Shown one piece after another: positions 9,301-21,194 of a stretch of 64,000 nucleotides of DNA. The translations under genes and the position numbers were made by a program. How positions within the stretch are numbered: position 1 is the first letter of the stretch; each line of letters opens with the position of its first letter. This DNA is from Hysterangium stoloniferum. Its lineage: Eukaryota > Basidiomycota > Agaricomycetes > Hysterangiales > Hysterangiaceae. The DNA lies in assembly GCA_015178975.1 (NCBI GenBank), contig WHVD01000141.1, positions 1 through 64,000 of the forward strand, in the 5' to 3' direction. Below the pieces are notes generated by a model. It saw only the letters and a list, made by a program, of their open reading frames with translations. It did no database searches and was not told the DNA's origin.

Positions 9301-11423
9301 ATGAGTTACACCAAAAATTTATCAGGTCTGAGCCTTATACTGTTCCTGACACTGGTCTTTTTCTCAACTGTATGGAGAAGAAAGCGCATTCCGAAAGGTA
9401 ACGTAGGCTTGAGAAAGGAGGGTATCATATTCATTCACCTCGTAATCTGTAGGATTGCGTTTACCACCTGGACCCTCAGCGAAGTCGCTTTTAGGCCTTG
9501 GCGTTAAAATGCCTACTAACCAGCAATGGATAACATTCTCAAACTGGGCAAAGACCTATGGTGCGTGAGAGCACTACCGAGTGTCATGACTTTTCATCAT
9601 GCTTCCCAGGTGATCTGTTTTACATCAACATCCTGGGATATAATGTAATCTTTGTCAACTCTCCTGAAGTTGCATTCGACCTATTTGATAAAGCCTCGTC
9701 AATATACTCCGACAGAAGCGAATACCCAATGCTTGTCGACTTGTAAGTAGCCGATGGTTTATTTTGTGGTGTTCTGGGTATTAAAATTACTCGACAGGAT
9801 AGGATTTGATTGGCATGTTGCTTTTATGCGTTACGGTGACTGGTGGCGGCGCCATCGCAAAACCTATCATCAGAAATTTGAGCCTGTCCCAGCAGTTGAA
9901 TACTATCCTATTCAACGTAGACAAGCACAGTTGGTAAATTGCTAGATTAGAATACCTGTACTCACAGTATTCTTCTAGGGAGTTCCTTCAGCGGCTTTAT
10001 GAGACTCCAAGGGAATTTACAGAGCATCTCCGTCACATAACTGGGGCAATTATAATGGAAGTGAGTACTTGATTCGGGCGCACCATTGTTTGCTTATGGT
10101 TCGCAGATTGTTTACGGGATCAAAGTGGCACCAAAAAACGATAGTTATTTATCCGCGGCAGAAGAGGCTATGCATGCGGCGACCGTCGCAGGTAGTTTCG
10201 GAGGTTTCTTAGTTGACGGTTTGCCAATCTGTAAGTGAGATTATAATTCATCCATCTTGATTAATCTCTGCTGCCAGTAAAATATGTTCCTTCATGGTTC
10301 CCTGGAGCAAGCTTTAAGAGAAAGGCTGCTGATTGGCGGAAAGCAACCACCTACATGTCCGAAGCACCATTCCAGGCCGTGAAGAAAGCAATGGTGAATA
10401 ATTATTCACTAATAATACTAAAATTCTAACAACTAATTTTCCAGGCAGAAGGAAATGCTCCACCGTCTTTCACTTCTTCGTTATTGGAGGAACTATCTAA
10501 TATGTCTAAGAAGCCAGCCAATGAGGAGGATGTTATACGAGGCGCAGGGGCGACCGCGTATGGTGCAGGAGCAGACACGGTGATAATTCCATGGTTTTTT
10601 TTGCTGATTATACAATAATATCTTATCCACCCTTTGTACTTTCGACAGGTTGTGTCTGCTCTGCATACTTTCCTGCTCGCCATGGCATGCTATCCCGAAG
10701 TACAACATAAAGCACAGGAGGAGCTGGATAGTGTTGTCGGAGCACATCGCCTGCCAGACTTCGGAGACCGTGAAAATTTGCCCTACATCGGGTTAATTAT
10801 AAAGGAAGTTTATCGTTGGCACCCCGTTTTGCCAACAGGTGTTTCGCACGTTGTTACACAAGACGATATATATGGCGAATTTTTCATACCAAAAGGCTCT
10901 ATACTTGTAGGAAATGTCTGGTGAGCAATCAAATGCGTCCCTTGAGTCATTGACCGATACTTCTTAGGCACATCTTTCACGACGAGAAAAACTATGGACC
11001 AAATACTCACAAGTTCATCCCTGAACGTTTCTTAAAGCCTGGAGTGAAGGATCCCATTGCGAGCTTCGGATTTGGAAGACGGTGAGTCAACACTTCAAGT
11101 TGAGTCGACTGCTGCAATCTACAATTGTCCGTTAGAATCTGTCCAGGAAGACACTTGGCCGAGAATACTATTTTTATCATTATTGTGTCGCTTTTGAAGG
11201 CGTTTCGTATTACCCCGAAGAAAGACATGAATGGAAACCCAATCCCTATTAAGGAGGCGTTCACATCAGGCTTGTTGTCGTACGCCACCAAAATTTATTG
11301 CTTTGGAGTATTTTTTTGATCGACTCTACTTTCTACATTTATTACAGACACCCTCAAGACTTCGAATGTCAAATCACGCCGCGTTCAGAAATCATAGAGC
11401 GTCTCATATATGCAAACGAGTGA
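9301..11423 (+). CDS. Cytochrome P450 monooxygenase (12 exons, 515 aa)
   Basis: Haem-thiolate monooxygenase, probably anchored in the ER by the N-terminal hydrophobic helix (residues 10-24). My exons are 9301-9397, 9453-9560, 9610-9742, 9798-9933, 9968-10060, 10107-10230, 10278-10393, 10445-10579, 10649-10920, 10968-11081, 11136-11279 and 11348-11423. They sum to 1548 nt with no internal stop. Landmarks: proline hinge LPPGPSA, I-helix AGADT (310-314), K-helix ExxR (Glu367-Arg370), and the haem motif FGFGRRICPG with Cys445. Length is normal for the family and the gene looks functional. The fourth intron is only 34 nt in this model, so that boundary is the least sure. The layout resembles fungal P450s usually annotated as O-methylsterigmatocystin oxidoreductase-like, but substrate cannot be inferred. 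No biosynthetic cluster surrounds it. Confidence 0.94.
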
Positions 11424-11894
11424 GGCATGTAGTTGCCTGGCGACTACTAGAGCTATAGAGGATGCAAATTTATTTTTGTATGCACTTTCTTGGAAATAAT
11501 TTTAAGTCTTCGGTGAGGACCTAGAGCGTTAACAATGAGTGATATTTCGCGTTTGTCTGAGTCCTGTCAAACGCGTGAAGAAAGCAGTAACTCGACGTTA
11601 TCTCCACGAATACGCCACCAAATCACACGAAAACTGGATAGTTTTTCTTGTAATTAAATATACTAGTGCCTCCTAGTACTACTTTTGAAAAACTCTGCTC
11701 ATATAAAATTCGTCTCTATGCTAGTGTACATGCAGCTCACGAACTCATTTGCGGGCTGTACAACGGACTGTAGCACCTGAGCTTGTCATATAGTGTTTAT
11801 ATAGCATATATTCAATGTCCCAACCTTCCCCCTTTGTCCAGCTGTCCCGTTACATTTGTGAAGTCCCTTGCGAACACATTTGTACGGTTTTTTG
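11424..11894. other. Intergenic, nothing recognised
   Basis: AT-rich spacer between the P450 stop and the Copia RT relic. No ORF or repeat signature was found. Confidence 0.5.
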
Positions 11895-12444
11895 CAGACT
11901 GAACTCATTGCAGTGGACATTGACAATATGATGACAGCAAAAGATCTAAAATCAGTCATATTACAACTCAAGGACCAACTTCATATTGAGATTAAGTGGA
12001 ATTGCACCAAAAAACTGCTGGCTACACTTGACCTGCACCACCACCTATCCATCTCCCATTCCCCCAGCATGTCTTGCCAGTATGGAGACATGCATGATGT
12101 CTCCTATTGCAAAGCTATACATGTTAGAGTATAATACTACAGCTTTAACATAGTCTATTATGATCTCCATATTTTTCTGATATTTGTAGTATTTTTCCCA
12201 GCACTGTAGGTACAGCATTGAGTGAGTTACCTTAGGTCAGTAACTACTGTATAGGTGCTTAGATAAGCACCTAGTAGTATAGTCCACTGTGGGTGTGGGA
12301 AAGTCTCCTTAGTGTTTACTTTCCAATCACACTCACAGGGGTGTTCTGCAAAGTGTTATTCAACTGTTTCAACAATACATAGGTTCACTGATGTACACAG
12401 CCCTCAGAACATGTCCAGATATTGTGTTTGCAGTGAGTAGGACT
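11895..12444 (+). pseudogene. Copia reverse transcriptase fragment
   Basis: Decayed protein similarity to the RT C-terminal part of Ty1/Copia pol. A segment like AVDIDNMMTAKDLKS corresponds to the VDVDDMTMAGNSKA of the intact element at 58.9 kb. HHHLSISHSPS corresponds to HHRLSLSQSPS, and after the nested LTR IGSLMYTALRTCPDIVF corresponds to IGSLMYAALGTRPDIAF. One RT catalytic Asp is changed (DN instead of DD). Only about 300 bp of original coding sequence remain and no other domains adjoin it. Confidence 0.8.
12122..12374 (+). repeat. Solo Copia-type LTR (253 bp) nested in the RT relic
   Basis: Starts TGTTAGAGTATAATAC and ends CTGTTTCAACA. Perfect 5-bp target duplication ATACA on both sides (12117-12121, 12375-12379). 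Removing it rejoins the RT codons for KAI-GSLMY. It contains a perfect hairpin AGGTGCTTA-GA-TAAGCACCT near 12256. Confidence 0.88.
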
Positions 12445-12583
12445 TTGGGGCTTTAGGTCTGAAAGATCAGAGGTTCAAAAGGTCTAAAAGGTCTGAGGGA
12501 TCAATGGGGTCTGAAAAGGGGCTGAAAGGCCCACAGTCGAGTTGGATAATTACCAGGGCAAAAACATGAATACATATCAGAAC

Positions 12584-13305
12584 TGTTAAGAACTGAAAAC
12601 TGACTAATGTCGGTGGCCGACAGGGACCGATCGGAAGGACTTGGCTTCAGCTTATGTGCTGCGCCCTCGCAAATATCCGTGGGTGTCCTTAGATTTTGGA
12701 CGGGCAAAGATTAATCCTAAAGAGTTCCTTTCAGTGAGATACCGATCGGGACCGAAGGACAAGTCGAGCGTTGGGCCAAGGGGTCAGGGCCGGAAGTGGG
12801 CGAGCGCACGCGAAGGCAGATGGGGGGATTATTAGTATGAGACTGTTACAGATGTATGAGGGTATTCTGAGTCGATATTCTGATTGCCTAGTAACTACAA
12901 CTACAGCGGGTTCATATACAAGTAACAGGCGTCTAGAAAATACTAACAGGGAGAAGGGCGGAAAATGGTATTAACAATAAGCTTGAGTAGGAACGGGAAG
13001 TTTATGATTAGTTCGGAGGCCGATGATAACCGAGAGCGGAATTACGATAAAAGGAAATAGTTCAAGGACTACAAATATAGATAGACATAGGTGAAACATA
13101 GGATTGAACGGATCAACATAATAAAAGGGACGTATCAAAAGTTTAACCAGACAATATGAGTTATTTTGACATGGGTGTAAACGGAGTTTGATCATCGCGA
13201 AAACATATGTCAGCTTCAGGCTGATGGTTTCCGAAGTGGTGACTTGAAAACATTGATAAGTGGCGATAACCTCGGGACCGATAGGGTTGCAACACGGTCA
13301 TAACA
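12584..13305 (-). repeat. Solo Gypsy-type LTR (722 bp)
   Basis: Ends TGTTA...TAACA with a perfect 5-bp target duplication AGAAC (12579-12583 and 13306-13310). In minus orientation its start (TGTTATGACCGTGTTGCAAC) matches the LTR start at 63789 and shares TGTTACGACCG with the chromovirus LTR. The block ACTTGGCTTCAGCTTA at 12638 is shared with 5340 and 61854. No internal domain adjoins it, so this is a recombination remnant. Confidence 0.9.
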
Positions 13306-13687
13306 AGAACTCCAAAAGGGTGTGAAGTAGAGGTGATTAGAGTAGACTAACTACATTGAAAAATACAGTACTATCAAGGCCTGATGAAAGCCTAAAGGCT
13401 CACAGAGGTCCAAGACAATGCGCATGTCCTAACAGATAAAAATAGAAAGAAAAAGGTATTATTATACTATTTATAAGCGAATGGGACATATCTCCTCCTT
13501 GCATCATCGGACTATTGTAAGTGCGACAATTTTTTCTCTTAAGAACCCTTAGACCAGCTTTAAACACTCAGTCATTTCTTTCAAACCCTTGTTAATCGTG
13601 AAAATCATAATATGAATAGACGGCTATCCAAATCGTCCCTAATTATATCCCAGCTCCCATCTACTTTGGGAGAATGACTCCCTGCGC
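13306..13687. other. Intergenic, nothing recognised
   Basis: Spacer between the solo LTR and the 3' end of the GH17 gene. It presumably contains the GH17 3' UTR. Confidence 0.5.
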
Positions 13688-15021
13688 TTAGCATCTTGAT
13701 GGATTAAAATTCATCTTCGCATCCCCAGAATCATCAATCATCCCCAGGCCTGACTCTTGCGAGTCATCGTACGTATGCACGAACCAACCGACTCGGTGTT
13801 GCTTGAAGTATTCACATTGACTCTGAATAGTATTCCAATATGACTTGAAGTTCGCCATGTTCTCGCCAGGATTACCGAACCCACGGTTATGGCTACCATC
13901 TGCGGTGCTGGACCATAGTGTCTTTACGTTATAATGGGAGTCAATAACCAGCGGGATTCTGCGAGACAGATCAGACATACCTGGGAAATGAAAATAGGCT
14001 TCCCTGGTAAATTTGCTTGCAAAAAGGGTATGTAGGATTCGAAGTATGGCCAAACGTTGTTGGCACTTGGAAATCGGTCAGCATGGTAGTATGGCATTAC
14101 TGCAGAATTCATCGTCATTTAGTCATTTTATGGCGTCATAGACAAACTCACTATGTGCATGAACAACATCAATTACTGGGGCTATTTTTTGTCCTACAGG
14201 CCCTAATCCACCCCAATTGGATTTACTCATAATTCCTGGTCGGTCCCAATCTTCCGATATGGTAACTGGGATACCATATTGAGCGACACTGGCCTTGAAT
14301 GCCTTGAGATCTGCAATGAAATGATCATATCCACCGTCAACAGAATCACCTATGGGTTCAGAGCCAAAGGCAATAGAATGAAAGACGTAGGGAGCCACAG
14401 GGCCCAACGTCGGATCAGAGAGAACCGAGCGAATTGATTGGGCAGTAAGCTTCCACAAGTTTTGGTTGCTCTCAAAGCCCCACCAGACCTGTGGAAGGAC
14501 GGCCCTGTGGAACTCGAACGTTGAATATTAAGTGGATAGGGAAAACAGACAGCAATTCTCACATATTATTCGCAATACCAGCATGGAGAAGATTACGCCA
14601 AATAGACGCATCCCTGCACTGGGGGGCGTATATGCGCACCATGGTGGCTCCGAATTGAGACTTCATCCGTTTGAAATCTGCATTTATCTTAGAGAACGAG
14701 TTACTCGGGTCACCACAGTCGTCCGCTTCGAGGGGGTAGCTAAATCTAAAGAGGAAGGAAGATGTGACTATAAATGCCAGATTTCTCAAAACGGCCCCCC
14801 GTAACTCACCCCATAAAACCATATTGTTGCTCAGGCGGACACCACCAACTTGCCCTACTTCCTGATGGTTTATTTACACCATTGAAAGTAGCACCATTAA
14901 AGGGGAAACAAGTTGAGGCGCGTGATTCTACGTCGTACGTAGGTAGAGCCTGGGTACCCTGAAATGTGGAAAGAAATATAGCCAGCCATCCGCTGGCAAG
15001 CAACGTAAATTGAGAACGCAT
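13688..15021 (-). CDS. Secreted glycoside hydrolase family 17-like glucanase (5 exons, 366 aa)
   Basis: Predicted beta-1,3-glucan-acting wall enzyme. Exons (minus): 15021-14810, 14745-14563, 14504-14152, 14099-13981, 13921-13688, total 1101 nt and open throughout. An N-terminal signal peptide (about 1-27) is followed by a short Cys/Pro-rich linker, then a TIM-barrel of GH17 type: FSYPLEADDCGDP, FGATMVRIYAPQCR, HAGIANNM, QVWWGFE. Glu181 in GSEPIGD sits where GH17 enzymes carry the acid/base Glu. At the usual nucleophile position (family pattern ISETGWPS) this protein reads ISQTLWSS, with Gln289 at an exon junction. Secretion is inferred. Activity is uncertain because of that Gln, unless the splice site differs from mine. 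Some basidiomycete members may lack this Glu; I cannot check. Confidence 0.87.
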
Positions 15022-15065
15022 TGACACAACTGTCTAGCTGGAAAGAAAATTTACAGTCTCCCAGG

Positions 15066-15083
15066 TATATATATATATATATA
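15066..15083 (-). promoter_or_regulatory. TA-repeat, possible TATA region of the GH17 gene
   Basis: An uninterrupted TA run about 45-60 nt upstream of the GH17 ATG. It is suitable as a TATA element, but may be a plain microsatellite. Confidence 0.35.
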
Positions 15084-15648
15084 GGCGAAGGGAATCCAAA
15101 CAGCTTCTTTTTAAAAATTTACATCGTTGTCTTGTTCTAAAAACTCCCCGGTGATATGGCCGTGTACCCCTTCACTCTCAAGTTCCGTGAATAGGGTTTA
15201 ACAAAAGAGGGGTCTGTAGCTCAATTAATGGACTGACAATAGTCATGATTTGAAAGGAGCCGACCTCGGAACTCCGCGACACCAGACATGTCGTTATTCA
15301 AGGAGCAAGGCCAGACTGGTCACACGTCATTGCAGATGAGGGCTATTCAAATATTGGGCCAGCAATTCAACGGCGTCTCACAGAAGCTTAGGGCATCGCC
15401 GGGAGGTATACCTATGAATATCTCTGGAGTCACTGCGAGTTTAGCGCACTACGTCACACCTATAAGTAGTGCAATAGCGCGTTTGACCTTTTATTAGGAG
15501 AATTAATAGGAGTCAGACAACCCAGTTCAAACTTAAGCCATGAACACGACGTTTACGCCTAAGTGATTGTACAGGAGAACATCCACATGTAAATACTTAG
15601 TAACAGCTCAAAATCACCTTCTTTTTCATTACTTGCAACCTTAAACCA
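15084..15648. other. Intergenic between GH17 and SDR genes
   Basis: Holds the GH17 upstream region and the SDR 3' flank. A 69-codon plus-strand open frame here has no recognisable features. Confidence 0.5.
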
Positions 15649-16851
15649 TTACCATTTTTCATGAGCCGGGCGCACTGTCATCGGATAAGTCTCGCTCTTT
15701 AGGAGTAATGTGTACGACGAATAAGATACTCACAGTCTATTTCCCAAGTCCAAGCGGACCGATCCTGCTGCGTGAGGTACAGGTGTGACTGGGAAAACAG
15801 TAAGCACCAATAACGCATGTTAGACTATATAGACTATTTTGCCGACCTTCGCAATGCTATCAGGATGCAGTTTCTTCATTTCTTTTTTTTCCCATTCTGG
15901 GTCATTCCTATCCTCTCGAACCCGGTCAGTCAAAATAGCTCCATCAATAATGACATGTGCGACCTGTAATGTGAAATTAATATGTCAATACAATACTGTC
16001 GAAAGTGAGCCCGAGGCAAATTTAATTTTACATGAATGTCATCTTTGCCAAATTCTTTCGCCAAACTCTGTGAAAGCCCGCGAAGTGCGAACTTGCTAGA
16101 TGAGAAGGCAGAAGTGGTGACATTGCCGCGCAATGAGGCGGTTGCACCCGTGAACAAGAGCGTTCCTCGCTTTCCTGCCTCATTGGCCCTGGATCAAAAA
16201 TAAATGGATGAATTGCTCAGGGCTGAAGCTGTGCTGAGCTTACCCTAAGGGCTTGAATGCCAAAATACTCTCTCGTGCGAAAGCAAACGCTGCCATGACG
16301 TTGTCATCCAGAGAGGTTTTGATCTCTTGGGGAGTAATATCGAGGAATGGCTTCCACACTCCTGCACCAATATTGAACAAACTAGCGCGAATGTCGCCGC
16401 CTTTCCAGTGCTGTTTGATATCTTCGAATGCCTTGTGGAGAGACTCATGATTATAACTCGTGACTGGGAACGCCGCAGCCTGCAGTAAGTGATGATCCGT
16501 GAGTACTTATGCACGTTCCAGACCAAATGATTGCTAGCTTACGTCGCCACCAGATGCATTAATTTCCTCTGCGGTCTTCTTCAATTGTTCTGCGTTGCGT
16601 GCAATAAGCGCAACTTGGTAGCCTAAGCGGTGTACAAATCGCTTCAGTGTATTCAATAGGAAGCTGTTAGGCAATACCCACGCACCGGATTGCGCGAAAA
16701 GACGTCTGTATAATTTCGCACTTGCTCAGTCCCGACTGGACTCAATTAATATGTTTGCAACTCACGCAGAACTCCCACCAGTACCACCACCACTCCCAAC
16801 TCCTGCGACAACGAATATCGAACGACGAGCATTGGCAGCCACTGCAGACAT
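15649..16851 (-). CDS. Short-chain dehydrogenase/reductase (8 exons, 258 aa)
   Basis: NAD(P)-dependent oxidoreductase of the SDR superfamily, probably cytosolic. Exons (minus): 16851-16766, 16705-16686, 16622-16543, 16479-16244, 16188-16032, 15963-15847, 15788-15734, 15674-15649; total 777 nt without stops. The N-terminus has a Gly-rich nucleotide loop GVGSGGGTGG, then YQVALIARN (beta-2), FNIGAG (the NNAG-like motif), and the active-site region TGATASLRG...SSSKFALRG. The C-terminus EIDLRPAHEKW matches the usual end of this subfamily. The position of the classical Tyr in YxxxK is Phe (FSSSK). I believe this is common in this subfamily, so it is not by itself decay. Substrate unknown. Confidence 0.9.
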
Positions 16852-17413
16852 TTTTGTTAAGACTGTGGGAAGGGGTCAACTGTTATGGCTGATGATGAAC
16901 CTTGCGTCCTCGCCTTTATAGCATAATCATTCTGGAGAATCAACAACGTCATAATCAGTCATCGTGATGACTTCATTCGCAATGCTTATAAAAATGTCGA
17001 TTAAAAACCTGAGTAATATTTCCTTTAGTGTCGAATCGATCGTGCAGGCCGTCTGGTTTCATGACTTTGTTTACTATGTAATTCACGGACATTACCAAGA
17101 CCGACCCAGAGCCCGGTAAGATGTAGTAGTGAGCGGATGGTCACCATGGACGATACAGCTGATACAGCTGGTGCACAAATGGTGAAGAACTCAATCAATC
17201 AAAGCTTGTTAATAATTCTCTCTCCGTTTGCCTTTCTTCCCGCCACTCGGCTATCCGATTGGTAAACCTTCCATCTTAACAGACATCAATACCGAAACAT
17301 ACAACGTGCAGGGGATGTGTACCAGAAGATTGGGTTGTAGCTAGATGCATCGAGTGACAGCAATGATACGATAACGAACAAACAGAAGAATACGGGTGAT
17401 ACATCAAGGACCG
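16852..17413. other. Intergenic, SDR upstream region
   Basis: No gene seen. Contains the SDR promoter side and the 3' flank of the SUMO gene. Confidence 0.5.
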
Positions 17414-17925
17414 TCATACAAAAAGCAAGCTTCCTCCAACCTGCTCTACCATCACATCAATGGCGTCGTTCTCCTCCTAGAGTCGCATCGAAGATCAGTG
17501 CTGATCGCGGTGGGACAGAGCGGCTACGCACCATCCCTAAAGTCATTGGAGTATCATCGTCTGTAATACGGGTACCTTCGTACAGAAATCTGTCCAAATA
17601 TTTTAAATCCCCATGCGAGCGAGCGATGGCGTGTTCAGCTTTACCGAATATTAGAAACGTCTTTCCCCACTTTGGCAGCATACGCTCCTTGCAGCTTGCT
17701 GAGCCTTGTGCCCCGCTTAATCTTGAAAAAGACCTCTTCTCCTGTCGAAGAAACGACCTGTATACAATAATGACAAGTCAATTAAACGCGTCAAAATCAT
17801 CGCGAATATCGACGCTTGAGTGGCGGTAAAGGACGAACTTTGACATTAATTGGCGTGCTCCCATCCTCGTTTTTCGGTTCAGGACCCCGTTCGTCATGGC
17901 GATCACGCTGTTCAGAATCAGACAT
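17414..17925 (-). CDS. SMT3: SUMO, small ubiquitin-like modifier (4 exons, 106 aa)
   Basis: Ubiquitin-fold protein that is conjugated to lysines of nuclear and other proteins. Exons (minus): 17925-17839, 17757-17645, 17589-17532, 17476-17414, total 321 nt. A short charged N-terminus (MSDSEQRDRHDERGPEP) precedes INVKVVSSTGEEVFFKIKR, AYAAKVGKDVSNIRFLYEG and DDDTPMTLGM. The end EQVGG-SLLFV shows the di-Gly (residues 100-101) and a five-residue tail to be removed by a Ulp-type protease. Length and exon layout are typical. The first donor (GTTCGT) is weak, but the join gives the exact family sequence. Confidence 0.95.
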
Positions 17926-18310
17926 GGCGGATGTTAGAAATGGGAAATGTGCTGCAGCGCTGCGAAACTAGCTCTCTCTTTGGCGGAAGCCTGAAGCTTT
18001 TTACAGCTACGTGCTTAGTCAGCTCTGACCAAACTTTGGACTCCGCGAGCAAGAGTGCCCAGCAAAAGTACCCACCAATTTAGATTCAACTACATTTTGT
18101 TTTGTCTGAAAATTAGGGTAAGATGAGATTCAATATAGTATTATGCATGTTGTTGGAAAATACCCATAGTAACCTAAAAGTGAAAAGAATACTACCAATA
18201 CAAGTACGGGAATGGCATAAAGTGAGGGATTTAGAGGAGCGTCGCCCTTGACAAGAAGAAAAAGAGAAAAAGAGAAAAAAGAGACGGGGAAAATAATGAT
18301 AAACACGCGC
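17926..18310. other. Intergenic, SUMO upstream region
   Basis: No gene recognised. A purine-rich AAGAAAAAGAGAAAAAG stretch lies at about 18255-18280, close to the 3' end of the next gene. Confidence 0.5.
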
Positions 18311-21194
18311 TCATTGCCTGATCATACTCGATCGCCGCTCAGCACGACTCAACGCATGCCGTGCAGCCTTGTACCCCTCGTCCTCGTCCGAAGAATCCTC
18401 CCACACAGCCGCGTCAGCTGCAGCCCTCGACTTCCATCCCCGTTGCTGCTGTGAAGCCGCAGAAAGATCTGGGAACGGCCCATCGTCGTTGAACTCCTCC
18501 TGCGTAGGCGTCCTCTCCAGAACCTGCGGAGGTAGGGACGACATACGGACGCTTTTCCGTCTCGCTGGCGTTCCGCCAGTAGCCGTGTCCCCAGAGCCCA
18601 GTGAAGACACTTCGTGCGTTTCCATGGTGCCATCATTAATAATAGCGTTTCCATTCACATTCGCCTTCTGTAGGGAGAAGTCATGAGAAGGTGTAGCGTC
18701 CCCACGAGCACTCGAAGGAAGCATGAACGGTGTCCGCATATCTGAATGTGCCGGTGGCGTCCGCGTGTCACCGTCCTCCTCCTCGAAGCTCTCATGTCCC
18801 GTCTCATACGAGCTGATCGACACAGTATCATTGTCCTTCTCTACTGCAGGCGATGAATGTTCGATCATCTGAACTTCGGCGATTTCGGACGTTACGACCG
18901 GCTGGCCCAACGGATGTACACCTGGAACAACGAGAGACTGTCGAGGGGATTCCATGATTGTGCTGGGTACTGCCGGCCGGGACACCACCATTGGTCTCAT
19001 CGCCTGTTTCAGTGGTGGTGATGGAGGTCTCGCAGATACATCAGGCTGTCCAGCCTCTGCGCCAGTCGATGAGACAGGTGACAGAGGAATAGGCGAAGTG
19101 CTACTGTCTCTATGGGGACTTCGCATGGCACTCCTTAAAGGCCTCTTCTCTGGCCGGGCAGGCATATGCGATCCTGTCGAATGTCCCACGGGCATACCAG
19201 CTCTTCTAGTATTAATCGTAGAGGAAGAAGATGTAGGTTTCTCTGATGGCAGTGGCGGCGGCGGATTGACCAGAATAGGCACGCTTGCTTGGATATTTCC
19301 AGGCGCACGCACAAGCTCCATTTTCGCCGTGTGATCATCATAACTGCCTTCCACGATACTCATCAAATTATCCCCATTCCTCGGGCCCACTCCTACACGT
19401 TTCGAAGTACGCCTAGCAAAAGCAGAATTTGTACTATACAGCGACCCACCAGACGGAGGCCCAGTACTCGACAAAGACCCGTATTTTCCATCTATTGAGG
19501 CCCGCCGTATTTGTGATTCAGGCAGTGGTGAAAGCGTCTGCGTGACTGTATTTGATGTTGTGGTCAGCGAGGCCGCTCGTGCGCGCGGCCTACTTGGCGG
19601 CTCGCTCACCGAACTCCTTATGGTGTTGCTCCTGCTCACTGAGCCCCCAGCTACATTTTTGGGCGTCGATTGTGGAAGCGGCATAGACAACGGCGCAGCT
19701 CCAGCCCCAACCATCCCCTTCGAACTCTCAGGCATGATGGGTTGCCAAGGCTTGGATTTGCGTAATCTACCACTCCTTGGCTGATCGTCTTCATCACTAC
19801 TATCGACATCTGTCTTCGAACCTCTCAGGTTACGATCCGTCCTCGTGCTCCACGAACTTGTGTGTGAAGAGGGGGCAGGTTTATTAACAATAGATGTCTT
19901 GAATAACGAAGCGATATTTCCAAAAATTCCCGTGCTCTTGCGATCTCGTGATTTTCCTGCTGGTCTGCCTGGCCCAATGTCAGAACTAGCCGCCCTATAG
20001 GTGCTTGGATGTGCAAAATGAACTGGAGATGATCGGGGGGAGACTTGAACCGTTCCATTACTTTTTGATCTATTACGCGAGAGGTTTGCAGACTGAAATC
20101 GAGGATTCTCATGTACTTCAGTTGGACCTTCGTACCCTGACGAAGAGTCTTCTTCCTCAGTGCGACTTGGGCCGGGGATGGCCGTACTCTCTGATACGCG
20201 GTGAGGTGGTGGGATGTTCAGTGAGTGAATTCGTTTGGGTGGCGACGACACATCTGCAAATATACCAATTTGTGAGGCTGATTGGGAAGGGGATAGGGAT
20301 GATGATAAGTTAGAGTCGCGATCAGGTTCACGTGGGCCATTAGGAAGCATTTTAAAGAATTCGGACCCTAGCAATGAACAATCTTCAATGCACAGCACGG
20401 AGGGAATCATAAAGAAATATAAGGCGCACGTAAAGAAAGAAAATAGATGATTACGACCTTTAAAAACGCGTCTTTATACAGAAAAGAAATATGAAAACTC
20501 ACGAGTACTATTGTCATTCTGATCGGAAGCAATGCCATTTGCATCCTCAAGCAGAGAAAGAGCACGTCTACCCATCTCACCCCATACCCATCCGCATTGT
20601 ATGAGGGCTTGACATCGAAGTTTGAGACCTTGACGTATGCCTTGACGACGGAAATTCTCCAACTCTCGCTCCTTTTCTGCAAGATGTGATTCGCATGCTT
20701 GAAGCTCCATTTGAACAGCAGTCACTTTCGAGTTAAAGCTGGGGAAGGAAACGCTGGAAGATGAGTCTGGAGACATGTGTAAGAGGGATTGTGGGGTAGC
20801 CTTGGTTTTTTGTGTGACTTTGATAAGTCGAGTAACCCTATGGCGTTAGAGATGAGTACACATACTATATGTGAGCTTACTTATCTCACAAAATTTCTCT
20901 CTCATGACCAATACTAGCAACCTCCTCCTCTTTCCGGTTTATCATACGCAGCCGGTCTACCCAATCGTTAAGAGCCTCCCCATAGTTACGAAATGCATCA
21001 TCTGCTCCAGAAAGCGCACTTGCGACACCTTTGAGAGTCGGAGATATTGTTGGGGGTGACGAAGACGCGTATATGACCAGCGAGGATAGTGAAGCCCCTG
21101 ATGCTCCGAGTAAGGTGTAAAGTTGAGAAGAATATGCCTGTTCTTGTTTCACGAGCGAGGCCAGCAACCGCGAATCAGGAGAGAGGTGAACCAT
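18311..21194 (-). CDS. BAR/IMD-like helical protein with long disordered Ser/Pro tail
   Basis: I do not recognise the exact family. From the ATG at 21194 the first exon gives about 100 residues of heptad-like helix (DSRLLASLVKQEQAYSSQL ... FRNYGEALNDWVDRLRMI). An intron of about 50 nt precedes a second helical exon rich in Glu/Arg (VQMELQACESHLAEKEREL). A third exon of about 690 residues (20360-18311) is dominated by Ser, Pro, Thr and acidic patches, with several RRASxD/RRKSVRMS sites resembling basophilic kinase targets. This layout resembles fungal membrane-binding BAR or IMD proteins (Ivy1/eisosome type), where the helices bind membranes and the tail is regulatory. That is inference. Further 5' exons may lie in 21195-21850, where open stretches occur that I could not splice. 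Confidence 0.65.

Noticed and set aside
15208..15280. TAGCTCAATTAATGG, tRNA A-box-like
   Set aside because: No B-box or cloverleaf follows.
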